DNA of 61,495 nt, taken from the IMG/VR virus record IMGVR_UViG_3300023196_001512, positions 1 to 61,495 of that record; one strand, 5' to 3'. The DNA comes from a virus. Each line of letters begins with the position of its first letter. The stretch's first letter is position 1. The notes below the pieces were generated by a model. The model searched no databases, had not been told where the DNA came from, and saw only the letters and a list, made by a program, of their open reading frames with translations. This document shows positions 30,934-41,247 of the stretch, in pieces. A program made the translations under genes and the position numbers.

Positions 30934-32460
30934 ATGGGTTTAATTAACGATACAGACTACGACTATTACGAAGGCGGAAATTTAGGAGGCTATCAGTTTG
31001 TCTCATTGAAAGATGTTATATCTCAATTTATGGCCGTCTATGTTGGTGAAGAAAAATTAATAAATAAAATTAGTAGAGTTGACGTTGGTTTTTGGGCTCA
31101 ACGGGCTCTAGCTGAACTTTCTTTTGACACGCTTAGATCATTTAAAGCGCAGCAAATAGAAGTGCCGCCTAGTTTAACAATGAGACTTCCTAAGGATTAT
31201 GTTAACTACACTAAGATTAGCTGGGTTGATTCTGCTGGTATTAAGCACCCTTTGTACTCTACTAAGCATACTTCAAATCCTTATCAAATAAAACAAGAAG
31301 CTGACGGAAACTATTTTTACGATACCTCTGTGGATTCTTTTGTTTTTTCTGACAATAACAATTGGATTTATAATACTGGTAACTCTTCAGGTAGAGTCGC
31401 TACATCTCACACGTTTACTTCGTCAAACAAGCTAAATATTAAGCAGCATTTAGTTACTGCTAATAAATTTGGCTCTTACGTGACATACTGCTATAAAGCT
31501 ATAGATGTTTCTCAATATACTGATTCATCATTAGTTGCAACCGCTACATCAGTTGCTGACTCTTTTTTAACTTTAGACGGCACTGAAAGCGAACCTGCTT
31601 TTGGTGAAGGTGCTCTTGCCAACGCTGGAACATATAAGCAGCCTGTTACTACTGTTAGAGTAGGATTAAGCACTAGCCTTCCAGACAATAATCTTAGGTT
31701 AATACCAACAGGTCAGGTGCCGCAAGCAGCGCACGCGAGTGTAGACTATTTTGATTTAGGATATTTAGAGTGGACAGCCGGAGATAGTGGAGAAAAGACT
31801 TTAGGCGAAGATGAAGTTTTAGATCTTGCAGGCGTAGATCAAGCTTATTTAGTTGTAGTTTGTATTGCTCCATATAGCTTGGTAAATAATGATCTTGCTG
31901 GCGCTAAAACTGTGAGCACAAATAATTTTGTTACATCTACAGTTTCTAGTGTATCTCTAGAGTCTAATATACCTTCAGCTAACATAAACTCTACTAATGA
32001 GCAAGAATCATCTACATTCGCTAGCTTTAAGTCTATAACGCCTAGCGAAAATGAAAATGATGATTACAAAAACGACGATTATCAAAGAGTTCCAGATGAA
32101 AGATATGGTTTAGATCCAGCTCATGCTCAAACTAACGGATCGTTTTATGTTGATCAAAGATTAGGTAAAATAAACTTTAGCTCTAATATTTCTGGAAAAA
32201 CTGTAATATTAGATTACATAAGCGATAGCCTTGGTACTGAAGAAGAGATGCAAGTTCATAAATTTGCAGAAGACGCTTTATACAAATGGATTACTTACGG
32301 CGTTTTATCTACAAAAAGCAATATACCAGAATACGTTGTTATGAGAGCTCGCAAAGAAAAAATAGCATCAACTAGAAAAGCTAAACTTAGACTATCGAAT
32401 ATTAAGCTAGAAGATATTACTCAAATACTTAGAGGTAAGTCTAAGCATATAAAACACTAA
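30934..32460 (+). CDS. Neck (ring) protein 2 / tail adaptor (508 aa)
   Basis: A 508-aa protein. The N-terminal block DVGFWAQRALAELSFDTLRS, then QQIEVPPSLTMRLPKDYVNY, is what I recall as conserved in the second neck protein of crAss-like and related phages. The centre is an inserted beta-rich section of low similarity, and the C-terminal part (TEEEMQVHKFAEDALYKWIT) returns to the helical core. It stands 4 bases after neck protein 1 and 3 bases before the giant tail protein. Function inferred from homology as remembered and from order. Confidence 0.74.
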   Translation: MGLINDTDYDYYEGGNLGGYQFVSLKDVISQFMAVYVGEEKLINKISRVDVGFWAQRALAELSFDTLRSFKAQQIEVPPSLTMRLPKDYVNYTKISWVDSAGIKHPLYSTKHTSNPYQIKQEADGNYFYDTSVDSFVFSDNNNWIYNTGNSSGRVATSHTFTSSNKLNIKQHLVTANKFGSYVTYCYKAIDVSQYTDSSLVATATSVADSFLTLDGTESEPAFGEGALANAGTYKQPVTTVRVGLSTSLPDNNLRLIPTGQVPQAAHASVDYFDLGYLEWTAGDSGEKTLGEDEVLDLAGVDQAYLVVVCIAPYSLVNNDLAGAKTVSTNNFVTSTVSSVSLESNIPSANINSTNEQESSTFASFKSITPSENENDDYKNDDYQRVPDERYGLDPAHAQTNGSFYVDQRLGKINFSSNISGKTVILDYISDSLGTEEEMQVHKFAEDALYKWITYGVLSTKSNIPEYVVMRARKEKIASTRKAKLRLSNIKLEDITQILRGKSKHIKH

Positions 32461-32463
32461 TTT

Positions 32464-35400
32464 ATGGCAGAGATTACTAACAATTTTCTTCAAGGTAAAA
32501 TGAATAAAGACCTTGATGAAAGAATTTTACCTAAAGGACAATATAGAGACGCGATGAATATACAGATCGCTACGTCTGATGGTTCAGATGTTGGTAGTGC
32601 TCAAAGTATTCTTGGAACTAAAGCTCTTTCTGCTATAGGCGCTTATGACTCTACGTCAGTTTGCATAGGCAGTATTAAAGACACTTTAACAGACTGCATA
32701 TACTACTTTGTTAGATCTAGCAATAGAGACTTTATAGCTAAATACGATGCTAGAGCAGATTACGCTACTTTTGTAGCTGTAGACTTGAGTAGAACACCTG
32801 ATTTAACAGATGGAGATGGAAATCCAATAACTTTAGATCCTTTTTTAAAATTTACTGGAAAGCAAATAACAGCTATAAATATTATAGATAATTATTTGTT
32901 TTGGTCAGATGGTGACAACGAGCCTAAAAAAATAGATTTATCTAAAAATTATTCAGGTCTACAAAGTAATCCTCAAAGTTATAATCATCACTCAAGACTT
33001 ATTCTTGATGGCGTCAACTACGGTTTTTTAAAAGAAGAGCACTTAACTGTTATAAAGAAAAAGCCTCTTAGAGCTCCTCAAATAAAAGTAAACTCTTCTA
33101 AAGGCAACGAAAAGTCTTCTATATTCCAAAGACAAATACCTAGATTTTGTGTTAGGTATAAATACGAAGACAATCAACTATCTGCTTTTAGTCCGTTTAC
33201 TCAGCCAGTTTTTAATGCAGAGTATATTGATGATTACAATAGCAACAACTTCTACGATATATCGGAGTCGTATAACACTGCTATGTTAAACTACATTAGT
33301 TCAATAGAAGTCTACGGCTTTGTAGATAATAGTATGCCTGACGATGTTGTTGAAGTAGAAATACTTTACAAAACAGAGGACTCTAATGTAATATATTCTA
33401 TAGCTAAAATAAAAAAAACAGATACAAGTTGGAGTGATATAGGAAGCTATATAGGAGATTTAGGCTTTAATGAGCCAGGTACATATCTTGATACTTCAGG
33501 AAGCTATGTTATAAGAAGTGAAAATGTTTTTACGGCAATAGCAGAAGATCAATTTTTGAGACCTTTCGATAATGTTCCTAGAAAAGCTTTAGCGCAAGAA
33601 GTTGTTGGTAACAGAATAGTTTACGGTAACTACACTCAAAACTACGATTTAGACTCTGTTGATATAGAAGCAACAGCAGCACCGTATTTCTATGAAACAC
33701 AGGACAAACCTGTTAAATCATTAAAATCAGATAGAAGCTATCAAGTAGGAGTGTTGTTTGTCGACGACTACGGAAGAGAAACTCCTGTGTTTACTTCTAC
33801 ACAAGGCGGTTTTAAAACAATTCAAGATTTATCTAGTGAAGCAAGTTGGAAGACTAGTATAAAGGTAAACTCTAATATTCCTGAGTGGGCTCGTTATTAT
33901 AAGTTTTATATAAAAGAATCTTCAGGACAGTATTACAATTTATTAAATCAAAGAGTTTACATACCGTTTTCTCACAGTCAATTTGAAAACAACGAAAGCC
34001 ACGTGTACCTTTCTTTTCCTTCAAAAGATAGATCTAAAATATCTGTTGACGACTACATTGTTTTAAAAACAGTGATGTTAGAGCCTACGCCTTTTAGAGT
34101 AGGCGAAGATAATAAATATAAAGTATTAGACGTTAGTAATGAAGCTCCAGAAGCAATATCATATAAGTTTTATGATCTTGGAGCAGTTGATAACAAAGAG
34201 TCTAATATTTTAACTAGTGAAACGACTGGTATTTTTGTGCAAGACCCAAGCGTTAATGAAGCTGACTTGCAACGTATAGACCAGCAGACTGATACTTTAA
34301 TAATACGAAAAGACGAATGGCAGGCTATTGGTGTAGATGGCGCCGCTTTAACTAATAGCGAAGGTGGTGGAAATGAAACTTCAAATAAAGTAGAAAACCT
34401 TTACGTGTCATGGTCCTTAGGCAGCTTGCAATCTAAAAGATATAAAGTAACAAACGTAAGAGTATCATTAGACAGTAATTATATTATTAGGTTAAGTGAG
34501 GTAATAAATCTTCAAGACGCTTTAATAGCTAACTTAAATGGTCTAGATACTGATGGAGATTTAAACAGGCAGACTAACATGCCTCCTAATCTTAAGTTTA
34601 AGATACAAAGAAAAGATAGATATTCAGATGAAAACTTTTCTGGACATTTCTTTGTTAAGATAGCGGCGGATGAGCTAATAAAATCTCAACTTGTAAACCA
34701 ACCTAAGCAGATAGAAGCTACAGACAAAGTATTAGCTGCTGAAAAACTTTACTTATGGTTAGACGAAGCTGATGCAAGTGCCAGCACAACAAAAAACAGT
34801 AACGTTCAACATTACGATTTAATTACTAATAATTACTATGGTGGAACAGGTTCTCAGCCAGCAGACATTACTGTCCCTATTGATGGCAACGGAATAACTA
34901 ATAGTAAGGTAGAGTGGGATAATCTTTTAAACGCTAATATAGGTTTTGGCGATGGTCAAGGCAAGTTTTTCATTGACGGTATGTACATGGCCGCTTCTAA
35001 TCCATCGCAAACTTTATATGCTAGAGAGTCAGGTCAAGGATGGGTAGGTAGCGCTGATATAAGATATCCAAGTATAGTTTGGAGTAAAACTCAATCAGGC
35101 CAAAATGTAGACGAAAAAACAGGTTGGAGATTAGAAGACGCGCCAGACCAATACACAGCAATAACTTTTTATAATACCACCCTCAGCTATACTTATAATA
35201 CCAGTGAGATGGACGCTACTACGCAAGCGCCTATCAGTTTCAATGCTGCAGACGCTGCAAGCAACTACGTGAACGGTATAGAGCCTATTTTCCAAGCTAA
35301 CGCTGATTATACAAGTAATACTTACAATGAAAATTCTAGAAGATGGTCAAATTCTACTATATATGGATCTAGTAGAGTAGACGATTTAACAAATACATAT

Positions 35401-38400
35401 AGCCCTAACGGCTATTATATGCACGTTTCGTTTTTAGGTCCTGGTGAAGATTTATTTTCTAAAGACCAAGATTTTCCTGACGGCGTAGCATCAAGAGGTA
35501 TAAGATCGTTAGGTAATTATACTCAAGGAATATGGGGCGGTGGAGCTTTTAACAACGGCGCGAGAGATGGTTTTGTAGAAATGGAAGGGCATTATGGCAG
35601 TGCTTTTTTTAATAATTATAATATAGCATCTGCAACAGTACCTGGGCCTAACGTTAAAGCAGGTGAAGCTATGGGTATAAATTATCAAGAAGATCGGTGG
35701 TCTGTTTTAGGTTACGATTTAAACTATCAAGAGCAGCATGAAAGACAGTTTGACCTTACGTATGGAACAGATAACGTACAGAAGGTTCAAGAAATAATTA
35801 GCAATTTAGTTGCTGGTAAAAAGTTTAGATTTTCAGTAGATACTAATAAAGAAATATATACTATATTAGGTGTTGACGTAAAACGCGTATATAATCACAC
35901 GCCTTGGCGCGCGAGAAAAGTGTGGGACGGATCTAGTTTTGTCAACGGTGAAGACAGTGTTGAAGAGGCGGTTCTTGATTGGGCAACTAACAACAGTTAT
36001 ACAGCTGATGTAAATGCTGGAAACTTGATAAACGCTGGCGCAGCTACTGGTGAACAAGCGGTAAGATGGAATACTGTTTTAGATAGACTAGAAGCTTTCG
36101 GAGCTAAATCTAATAGGCGTGTAGTTTACGCTTTAAAATTAGATAAAGATCCTACTTCTTTTGTTTTAAGTTCAAATGACAATACTTTCGACGTTGATAG
36201 TAGCAATAGTTTAATTGAATTTGTAGAAGAGAGTGCTAAATCGTTTTCTAGTGAAGCTAGCACTAATAAAGCTTTGTTTGAAACAGAGCCTGAAAAATCA
36301 GCTGACTTAGATATTTACTATGAGATTAGCGACGCTATACCTGTAGAAATAACAAAAGAAAATAAAGATATTATATTTCCAATAGGATCTAAAGTAGAAA
36401 TCTTAAACTTTGACAAAGCTGTTGATGGAATTGAATTACCTAAAGCTAGATATATCCGCCAAGCTTTTTATTCTGCCGCGGGAGATTTAAGTATTGTTGT
36501 CAACGGGTTAGATGATGCTGATCGTGGATTTAATTATTACGATCCATCTGACGGAGCAACAGAGCTAGATTATGTAGGTAAAATTTTAGCTATAACTAGA
36601 GCTGACGGCAGTGTTGTTCATGTTGAGATCACTCAAAGAAACGCGAGCAGTGCTTATTACACTAGCGGCGACGGCTCAGGAAACTATGGCTACGCTTTAA
36701 GTTTTAAAGTAAAACTTTCACCATCGCTACCTTATTACTCAAACTTTTACAACGTATTTGCTTTTGGCAACGGTATTGAGTCTAACACTGTTAGAGATGA
36801 TTTTAACGGAGTTTCTATAAGAACAGGTGCTAGAGCATCTACAACACTAGATGAGCCTTATAGAGAGGAAGTAAGAGAGCATGGTTTAATATTCTCTGGA
36901 CTATATAATTCTAACACAGGCGTTAACAACTTAAATCAATTTATACAAGCTCAGAAAATAACTAAAGACTTAAATCCTACTTACGGTAGCATACAAAAGT
37001 TGTTTCAACGACAGACTAACTTAGTAGTGTTTTGCGAAGACAGAGTTGTTAAAGTAATTAGCAACAAAGACGCTATATTCAACGCTGATGGTAACCCTCA
37101 GTTAGTTGCTAACGACAGAGTTCTTGGTCAAGTAACTCCTTTTGTTGGTGAGTTTGGTATATCTAAAAATCCAGAGTCTTTTGCTAGCGAATCATATAGA
37201 GCTTATTTTACAGACAAGCAAAGACGAGCCGTGTTAAGACTTTCAATGGACGGTTTAACACCAATATCAGATGCTGGTATGAAAGACTGGTTTGGCGACA
37301 ACTTAGCAGATAATAGTATTGCATGCTTAGGCACATACGACGATGACAAGCAAGAGTACAACTTAACTATAAAAGAAGGTTATAATAAAAATATAATTGC
37401 TAACGACTCTTTTGATGATGGTGTAGAATTAGTTGAAACGTATCTTGGTCAAAATTTAGTTAATACTGCTTTTACTGGAGGTTCAGCATTTACCGATTTA
37501 ACTTCACCGTCAAAACGAGCTCAGTTTTATCTTTCAAAATTAATATATAATTCTGGGCAAATAATAAGAGACGCTAATATCGACGGTACAATAACGCACG
37601 ACTTACCTTCCGCCCCTCCTGTTCTTGAAGCTGGCAGATGGTATATGTCTGAAATAGAGTCGCCATATAACACTAACTTTATCTCAACATCAAGCGGGCT
37701 TGTTGAAACTAATAACATTAACGTTATAGCAGATAGTGGAGTTGCACTTCAAGTTATAGATATTTTTGAATTTGGCTATGGTTCAGAAACAGTAGATGAA
37801 GCAGGTCTAGCAACGCCAGACCTTCATAATTTTAACCAAACAGACGCTGAATTTAGACAAGAGCTACCTTATCACTTTGGCCAGATCTCTGGTGCTGGTG
37901 TAAGCGGTAATACTATGAGTTTTATGCTTGCCGCTAGAGATCACACAAATATAGGTGAGCCGATATTGTTAGCTATATGGAAGCAGCAAGTTGAAGCTCC
38001 TTTTAGTTTTAGAAGCTGGTTTGGCCCTAGTGTAAATCCAGGTTTTGACATAGCTACTATAAAGTTATACGATATAACAGAACCGCCTAGCATGTCAGTG
38101 CCTAGTGGATGGGCCGTGCAGAGCGAAAACTACACTATGCCACATGCGGGTTATAGATATATAGAAGAGTTTTATATTGACGATGAGTATACTGAAGACG
38201 AAAGAGCTCGTCCAATGGTTTACTATAAAGATAATGCTATTCAATTTAATACTGTTAGTAAAGAATATTTAGCCGCTGAAATTTATAACAGCAATTCTAG
38301 CTCGTTTGATCCTGAGGCAGAATACTTAACACCTACGCATGCTGGATATAATTTTTCTTTTACTATAGGCCCTAATGTTGATACAGGGAATATATCTGGA

Positions 38401-39639
38401 AATCTATATGTAAGAGCTTTAATACCTGACGCGTCAGGTAGTGGTGCTGGATTTAGACTTAGCAATGTTAGCGCACCAGGTGAATATGTCATAAATTATA
38501 ATGCCACGTCTGATTATGTGCCAAGCATAGTTACTCAGCCACAAGGATCAGATGCGCAATTGCTAGCTGGTAGCAATTCTACTAGTAGTAACTATACTTT
38601 TTCTTTTAGTCAACTTGCAAACGATACTTTTGAAGGTTCTATTAGTAATATATCAATATTAGATGTTACTCCTACGTTCACCGGTGGTGGTGTTGATAAT
38701 TGGATTCTTGCAGGTTTTGATTCAAGCGTAAGAAACGATTTGTACTGGGAGAAAAGTACTAGCTCTTTAGTTTGGGATAACGTTGATTTAATCGCTTCTA
38801 CTGGAGGTGTAACAGCTAGACAAAACGTAGGACTTTTAAAGACTGGAGATGCTTATACATTGTCTTTTGATTACACTGGAAACACAGGAACGTTTAAAGG
38901 ATATTATTATAATAAAGACGATAAAGGATTTTATTTTGAGCTTGATCAAAATCAAGGTCATTTTAGTCAAAACTTTATTATTGGCGACAACACAAGTAGC
39001 ACGGCTACAAAAAACGCTTTAGTATTATATTTTATTGGCGAAGATGATAATGGCGCTAGTATAAAAGTTGATAATATTGTTTTTAGATCTACTGTAAGAG
39101 AAAACTTCAACGCCAGAACGTTAAGCTATAGCGAACAAGCTAAAGGTTGGATAAGTTTCAAATCTTTCATACCAGAAAGCGGCGTAAGCTTAGGTGGAGA
39201 CTACTACACGTTTAGTAACGGATCAATACACAAGCATCACCAAGAAGAGACTAATAATAACGTTTTCTATGATCAAGCAAGAGTAAATTCTTATATTGAT
39301 TTTATATTTAATGACTCTACTCCTGTAATAAAAGATTTTAAAGCATTATCTTACGAAGGTAGTGCAGGAAAAAGAAACAGTTATGTCGAGCATGTTGATG
39401 GCGCTACTGATGTAAACTACGACAACTTAAACAGTGTTGACGGTTGGTTTGTTTCAAACATAGCTACTGACTTGCAAAGAGGTTCTATACCAGAGTTTAT
39501 TAAAAAAGAAGGTAAATACTATAACTATATAAGAGGAGGTTCTTTTGACAACACAAACTCAGATGACATAGGAAGTTTAAATGTACAAGGCTTAGGTATT
39601 ATTGCTGATGTTGAGTACGATCAAATTATTGTAGACTAA
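32464..39639 (+). CDS. Giant tail / muzzle-type protein (2391 aa)
   Basis: A 2391-aa virion protein. The start TNNFLQGKMNKDLDERILPK and YRDAMNIQIATSDGSDVGSA is the signature I know from tail stabilization (P22 gp10-like, 'muzzle') proteins of crAss-like phages; near the C-terminus GWISFKSFIPESGVSLGGDY, HKHHQEE and KALSYEG also fit. Between them lie long beta-rich sections (Tyr, Asn and Ser rich, few charges) that look like inserted domains and make the protein much longer than its relatives. It would close the tail tube and carry receptor-binding or sugar-binding parts (inference). No transmembrane segment or enzyme motif was seen. Confidence 0.8.
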   Translation: MAEITNNFLQGKMNKDLDERILPKGQYRDAMNIQIATSDGSDVGSAQSILGTKALSAIGAYDSTSVCIGSIKDTLTDCIYYFVRSSNRDFIAKYDARADYATFVAVDLSRTPDLTDGDGNPITLDPFLKFTGKQITAINIIDNYLFWSDGDNEPKKIDLSKNYSGLQSNPQSYNHHSRLILDGVNYGFLKEEHLTVIKKKPLRAPQIKVNSSKGNEKSSIFQRQIPRFCVRYKYEDNQLSAFSPFTQPVFNAEYIDDYNSNNFYDISESYNTAMLNYISSIEVYGFVDNSMPDDVVEVEILYKTEDSNVIYSIAKIKKTDTSWSDIGSYIGDLGFNEPGTYLDTSGSYVIRSENVFTAIAEDQFLRPFDNVPRKALAQEVVGNRIVYGNYTQNYDLDSVDIEATAAPYFYETQDKPVKSLKSDRSYQVGVLFVDDYGRETPVFTSTQGGFKTIQDLSSEASWKTSIKVNSNIPEWARYYKFYIKESSGQYYNLLNQRVYIPFSHSQFENNESHVYLSFPSKDRSKISVDDYIVLKTVMLEPTPFRVGEDNKYKVLDVSNEAPEAISYKFYDLGAVDNKESNILTSETTGIFVQDPSVNEADLQRIDQQTDTLIIRKDEWQAIGVDGAALTNSEGGGNETSNKVENLYVSWSLGSLQSKRYKVTNVRVSLDSNYIIRLSEVINLQDALIANLNGLDTDGDLNRQTNMPPNLKFKIQRKDRYSDENFSGHFFVKIAADELIKSQLVNQPKQIEATDKVLAAEKLYLWLDEADASASTTKNSNVQHYDLITNNYYGGTGSQPADITVPIDGNGITNSKVEWDNLLNANIGFGDGQGKFFIDGMYMAASNPSQTLYARESGQGWVGSADIRYPSIVWSKTQSGQNVDEKTGWRLEDAPDQYTAITFYNTTLSYTYNTSEMDATTQAPISFNAADAASNYVNGIEPIFQANADYTSNTYNENSRRWSNSTIYGSSRVDDLTNTYSPNGYYMHVSFLGPGEDLFSKDQDFPDGVASRGIRSLGNYTQGIWGGGAFNNGARDGFVEMEGHYGSAFFNNYNIASATVPGPNVKAGEAMGINYQEDRWSVLGYDLNYQEQHERQFDLTYGTDNVQKVQEIISNLVAGKKFRFSVDTNKEIYTILGVDVKRVYNHTPWRARKVWDGSSFVNGEDSVEEAVLDWATNNSYTADVNAGNLINAGAATGEQAVRWNTVLDRLEAFGAKSNRRVVYALKLDKDPTSFVLSSNDNTFDVDSSNSLIEFVEESAKSFSSEASTNKALFETEPEKSADLDIYYEISDAIPVEITKENKDIIFPIGSKVEILNFDKAVDGIELPKARYIRQAFYSAAGDLSIVVNGLDDADRGFNYYDPSDGATELDYVGKILAITRADGSVVHVEITQRNASSAYYTSGDGSGNYGYALSFKVKLSPSLPYYSNFYNVFAFGNGIESNTVRDDFNGVSIRTGARASTTLDEPYREEVREHGLIFSGLYNSNTGVNNLNQFIQAQKITKDLNPTYGSIQKLFQRQTNLVVFCEDRVVKVISNKDAIFNADGNPQLVANDRVLGQVTPFVGEFGISKNPESFASESYRAYFTDKQRRAVLRLSMDGLTPISDAGMKDWFGDNLADNSIACLGTYDDDKQEYNLTIKEGYNKNIIANDSFDDGVELVETYLGQNLVNTAFTGGSAFTDLTSPSKRAQFYLSKLIYNSGQIIRDANIDGTITHDLPSAPPVLEAGRWYMSEIESPYNTNFISTSSGLVETNNINVIADSGVALQVIDIFEFGYGSETVDEAGLATPDLHNFNQTDAEFRQELPYHFGQISGAGVSGNTMSFMLAARDHTNIGEPILLAIWKQQVEAPFSFRSWFGPSVNPGFDIATIKLYDITEPPSMSVPSGWAVQSENYTMPHAGYRYIEEFYIDDEYTEDERARPMVYYKDNAIQFNTVSKEYLAAEIYNSNSSSFDPEAEYLTPTHAGYNFSFTIGPNVDTGNISGNLYVRALIPDASGSGAGFRLSNVSAPGEYVINYNATSDYVPSIVTQPQGSDAQLLAGSNSTSSNYTFSFSQLANDTFEGSISNISILDVTPTFTGGGVDNWILAGFDSSVRNDLYWEKSTSSLVWDNVDLIASTGGVTARQNVGLLKTGDAYTLSFDYTGNTGTFKGYYYNKDDKGFYFELDQNQGHFSQNFIIGDNTSSTATKNALVLYFIGEDDNGASIKVDNIVFRSTVRENFNARTLSYSEQAKGWISFKSFIPESGVSLGGDYYTFSNGSIHKHHQEETNNNVFYDQARVNSYIDFIFNDSTPVIKDFKALSYEGSAGKRNSYVEHVDGATDVNYDNLNSVDGWFVSNIATDLQRGSIPEFIKKEGKYYNYIRGGSFDNTNSDDIGSLNVQGLGIIADVEYDQIIVD

Positions 39640-39645
39640 TAATAA

Positions 39646-40872
39646 ATGGCAAATATAAATAGCATATCAATATCAAACACCGACTTAGACGCTGCTGGCG
39701 AAAATAGGTCTTTATCTATGCAAGGTGAAGTTGGCGCGCAAGCAACAATACAAGTTGTTAGTAGTGCTAATAAGTTTTATGACTTTGTTACAAGCAGTTT
39801 TGAGTCTAGTTTTAGTACTAAAAGCAAGTTAGAAATTACATTAACAAGCGGTAGTTTTTCAAAGCTTATAAACTTTCCACCTGGCAACTCTGTAAAATAT
39901 TTTGTTATTGTAAGTCCAAAGCCTTACACAGACACTTCAATTCCTGGTGGAGTTTATGTTGAAGAAATAGGATCTATATCTGATTCTACAATAACGTTTG
40001 CTGCGGTTACAGACAACACAGCTAAATATGCTTCTGATCCAGTAATCGCTAACACAACAATTACAGGATCTCCTTCTGGATCAACGTCAAAAATAGTCAA
40101 TGTATCAGGAACTATAAACAACGCTACTACAGACACTAATAGTCAAGGTTTATTCGTGCTCTCTAGAGCGGTGCTAAACAATAATAGCTTTAATTTTCAA
40201 ACAACTAAAGTTATATCTAGTAATCCGGCTGGTGATGGTGTATCAAACTCTAGAGCTATACTTTCAGATGTAACAGATTTAGTTTTAGGTATGCGTTTAG
40301 TTTTTCACAAAGGAACTACAGCGCCTTCTTCTACTACCGTTATACAAGCTATAGACACAAGTATTAATCAAGTCGTGTTTAGTAATTCTATTGCTTTTGA
40401 AGACGGAGAAACTATGACGTTAATAGCAGACGGTTTATCTTTAGCAGCCTCAGCTATAGGTGCTAGTATTACTTTAAACTCAAGCTCTATAGATCCAGGT
40501 GTTCCAGACATAACTACAAATGTTAGATCTGGAGGATCTGGAACTACTATCAACGTAACTACAACCCAAGGTATACCTGGTGGAAGTAGAGCTAGATTTA
40601 CAGGTGTAGGTGTTGATAATTCTAGCACAAACAACGTAAACGTAGTTACGCCAGACCCTGACGGAACTGATGGCGACGGTGTAATAACTTGTGATCTTTC
40701 GCAATCATTAACCGTGGGTACAAAATTAACTTTTTCTTCAGAAGGCGCAAAAGAAGTATTGACAACAGCGGCTACTTTAACCGCTCAGTTAACAGTAACT
40801 CAGTTTCCTCAAACTGACAAAACAATAAATATTAGTATTGATGGTTTAATAACTCCAGGCACAGTATCATGA
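39646..40872 (+). CDS. Beta-rich virion protein (408 aa)
   Basis: A 408-aa protein composed of Ser, Thr, Asn, Val and Gly with very few charged residues (GSPSGSTSKIVNVSGTINNA), characteristic of extended beta-sheet tail or fibre proteins. Repeated strands such as GTTINVTTTQGIPGGSRARF and SISIDGLI-like ends point to several Ig- or beta-sandwich modules. It overlaps the next gene by 4 bases. No specific family recognised. Confidence 0.7.
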   Translation: MANINSISISNTDLDAAGENRSLSMQGEVGAQATIQVVSSANKFYDFVTSSFESSFSTKSKLEITLTSGSFSKLINFPPGNSVKYFVIVSPKPYTDTSIPGGVYVEEIGSISDSTITFAAVTDNTAKYASDPVIANTTITGSPSGSTSKIVNVSGTINNATTDTNSQGLFVLSRAVLNNNSFNFQTTKVISSNPAGDGVSNSRAILSDVTDLVLGMRLVFHKGTTAPSSTTVIQAIDTSINQVVFSNSIAFEDGETMTLIADGLSLAASAIGASITLNSSSIDPGVPDITTNVRSGGSGTTINVTTTQGIPGGSRARFTGVGVDNSSTNNVNVVTPDPDGTDGDGVITCDLSQSLTVGTKLTFSSEGAKEVLTTAATLTAQLTVTQFPQTDKTINISIDGLITPGTVS

Positions 40873-41207
40873 CAATTGAATTAAACGAAAACATAAATAT
40901 AAACGATTCACTTCAAGTAGGTGATGTATTATATTACGCGCCGCTAAATGGTGCAGGTCCAATATCTAATAGCTTAGATAATCCTATAATAATTGGAGAA
41001 GTGACTAACATTAGTGGATCAACAATAACTACAGTTGAAACTTCAGCTCAACCTCAAGAAGGTGATTTTTTAATGTTTGTTAAAAACAATAAAGTAAACA
41101 CGTCAGGTCTAAAAGGATATTACGCCAGAGTTAAGCTGGAGTTAGACTCTGATAATAAAGGTAAATTGTTTTCTGTATCTGCAGAGGTATCAGAAAGTAG
41201 TAAATAA
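40869..41207 (+). CDS. Small virion protein (112 aa)
   Basis: A 112-aa protein with QVGDVLYYAPLNGAGPISNS and IIGEVTNISGSTITTVETSA, then GYYARVKLELDSDNKGKLFS. It looks like a small beta-barrel that attaches to the preceding virion protein. Similar short proteins follow tail genes in crAss-like and marine phages. The start overlaps the preceding gene by 4 bases. Confidence 0.7.
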   Translation: MTIELNENININDSLQVGDVLYYAPLNGAGPISNSLDNPIIIGEVTNISGSTITTVETSAQPQEGDFLMFVKNNKVNTSGLKGYYARVKLELDSDNKGKLFSVSAEVSESSK

Positions 41208-41247
41208 CAAGTCAAAAATGTAACTATTAATACATAAATTTAATAAT

